Part shown: piece after piece, positions 35,622 through 35,707 of the stretch | Position numbering within the stretch: position 1 is the first letter of the stretch | How the letters are laid out: every line of letters starts with the position of its first letter | NCBI RefSeq assembly: GCF_947500325.1 | Contig: NZ_CANMRQ010000028.1 | Coordinates: 1-35,707 of the forward strand | Reading direction: 5' to 3' | DNA length: 35,707 bases | Origin: an uncultured Lacinutrix sp. | Lineage (GTDB): Bacteria > Bacteroidota > Bacteroidia > Flavobacteriales > Flavobacteriaceae | Made by a program: the position numbers and the translations under genes | Notes under the pieces: model-generated | What the model was told of the DNA's origin: nothing | Seen by the model: only the letters and a program-made list of their open reading frames with translations | The model's database searches: none

Positions 35622-35632
35622 ACTTTATTATA

Positions 35633-35706
35633 TGAGTCGTCCTAAAATAGGTTGACAGATTATAAAATAATTAATTACTATCCTGTGAAGCTAGCTTCAC
35701 AGGATT
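35633..35706 (+). repeat. Terminal inverted repeat, right copy; probable IS end
   Basis: This is the exact inverted partner of 1-74. Read outward it begins TGAGTCGTCCTAAAATAGG and includes the 26-bp palindrome at 35680-35705. It begins 11 bases after the tal stop codon, and the window ends one base later. That position is expected for a contig broken at a repeated element. Confidence 0.8.
35680..35705. repeat. 26-bp perfect palindrome, right end
   Basis: This is the same palindrome as at 2-27 (half-site ATCCTGTGAAGCT). It lies 47 bases inside the boundary where the shared repeat starts, the same place as in the left copy. Confidence 0.85.
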
Positions 35707-35707
35707 T

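Noticed and set aside
1-35707. Search for prophage, restriction or antiphage defence genes
   Set aside because: No such gene was found; all major frames are explained by housekeeping, envelope or regulatory proteins.

Overview
The window is AT-rich DNA from a member of the Bacteroidota, most likely a marine Flavobacteriaceae. The evidence is a type IX secretion C-terminal sorting domain, a bacillithiol-system protein (YtxJ), Bacteroidota-specific families (DUF5686 outer-membrane protein, plant-type glutaminyl cyclase lipoprotein), many short lipoprotein signals, and promoters of the TTG-N19-TANNTTTG type. Genus is not resolved. Nearly all the content is ordinary chromosomal core genome. I see no prophage, defence island, CRISPR array, tRNA or rRNA.

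Edges: the two ends are a perfect 74-bp inverted repeat (1-74 and 35633-35706). Read outward, each copy begins TGAGTCGTCC and contains a 26-bp perfect palindrome. The simplest reading is that both ends run into the same end of an insertion sequence present in two opposite copies. The window therefore looks like a contig that stops at repeats.

Layout. (1) 72-9825, minus strand: a long run transcribed toward the left end, in the order Gfo/Idh oxidoreductase, 32-aa ORF, 3-hydroxyacyl-CoA dehydrogenase, M23 lipoprotein, DUF1015 protein, YggS, DnaQ/UvrC-like nuclease, DUF3857 protein, potassium channel, miaA. Several junctions are TAATG overlaps. (2) 9982-15985: pcm (plus) ends tail to tail on a DUF1648 membrane protein; then on minus a DUF5686 outer-membrane protein, smpB, an acetyltransferase, a phosphatase lipoprotein and deoC. 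(3) 16039-17225: a thioesterase and a TetR regulator, each preceded by the same palindromic operator. (4) 17337-20455: an orphan zinc metallopeptidase, mqo and two tandem paralogues of unknown function. (5) 20609-23773: clpB divergent from ytxJ. (6) 23840-27816: a lipoprotein, fahA and the divergent glyA. (7) 27889-32486, minus: a cell-envelope and secretion cluster with a protein of five exact 40-residue repeats, a small T9SS-sorted protein, a beta-helix lipoprotein, a thioesterase and a glutaminyl cyclase. (8) 32575-35621, plus: SRP RNA with a textbook promoter, a short-chain dehydrogenase, a membrane protein, a lipoprotein and transaldolase.

The best leads are modest: the paired TetR operators, the apparent ATT start of the fused exonuclease/UvrC-like nuclease, the orphan metallopeptidase, the five-repeat secreted protein, and the IS-like boundaries, one of which supplies the stop codon of miaA. 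No clearly new multi-gene system is evident.
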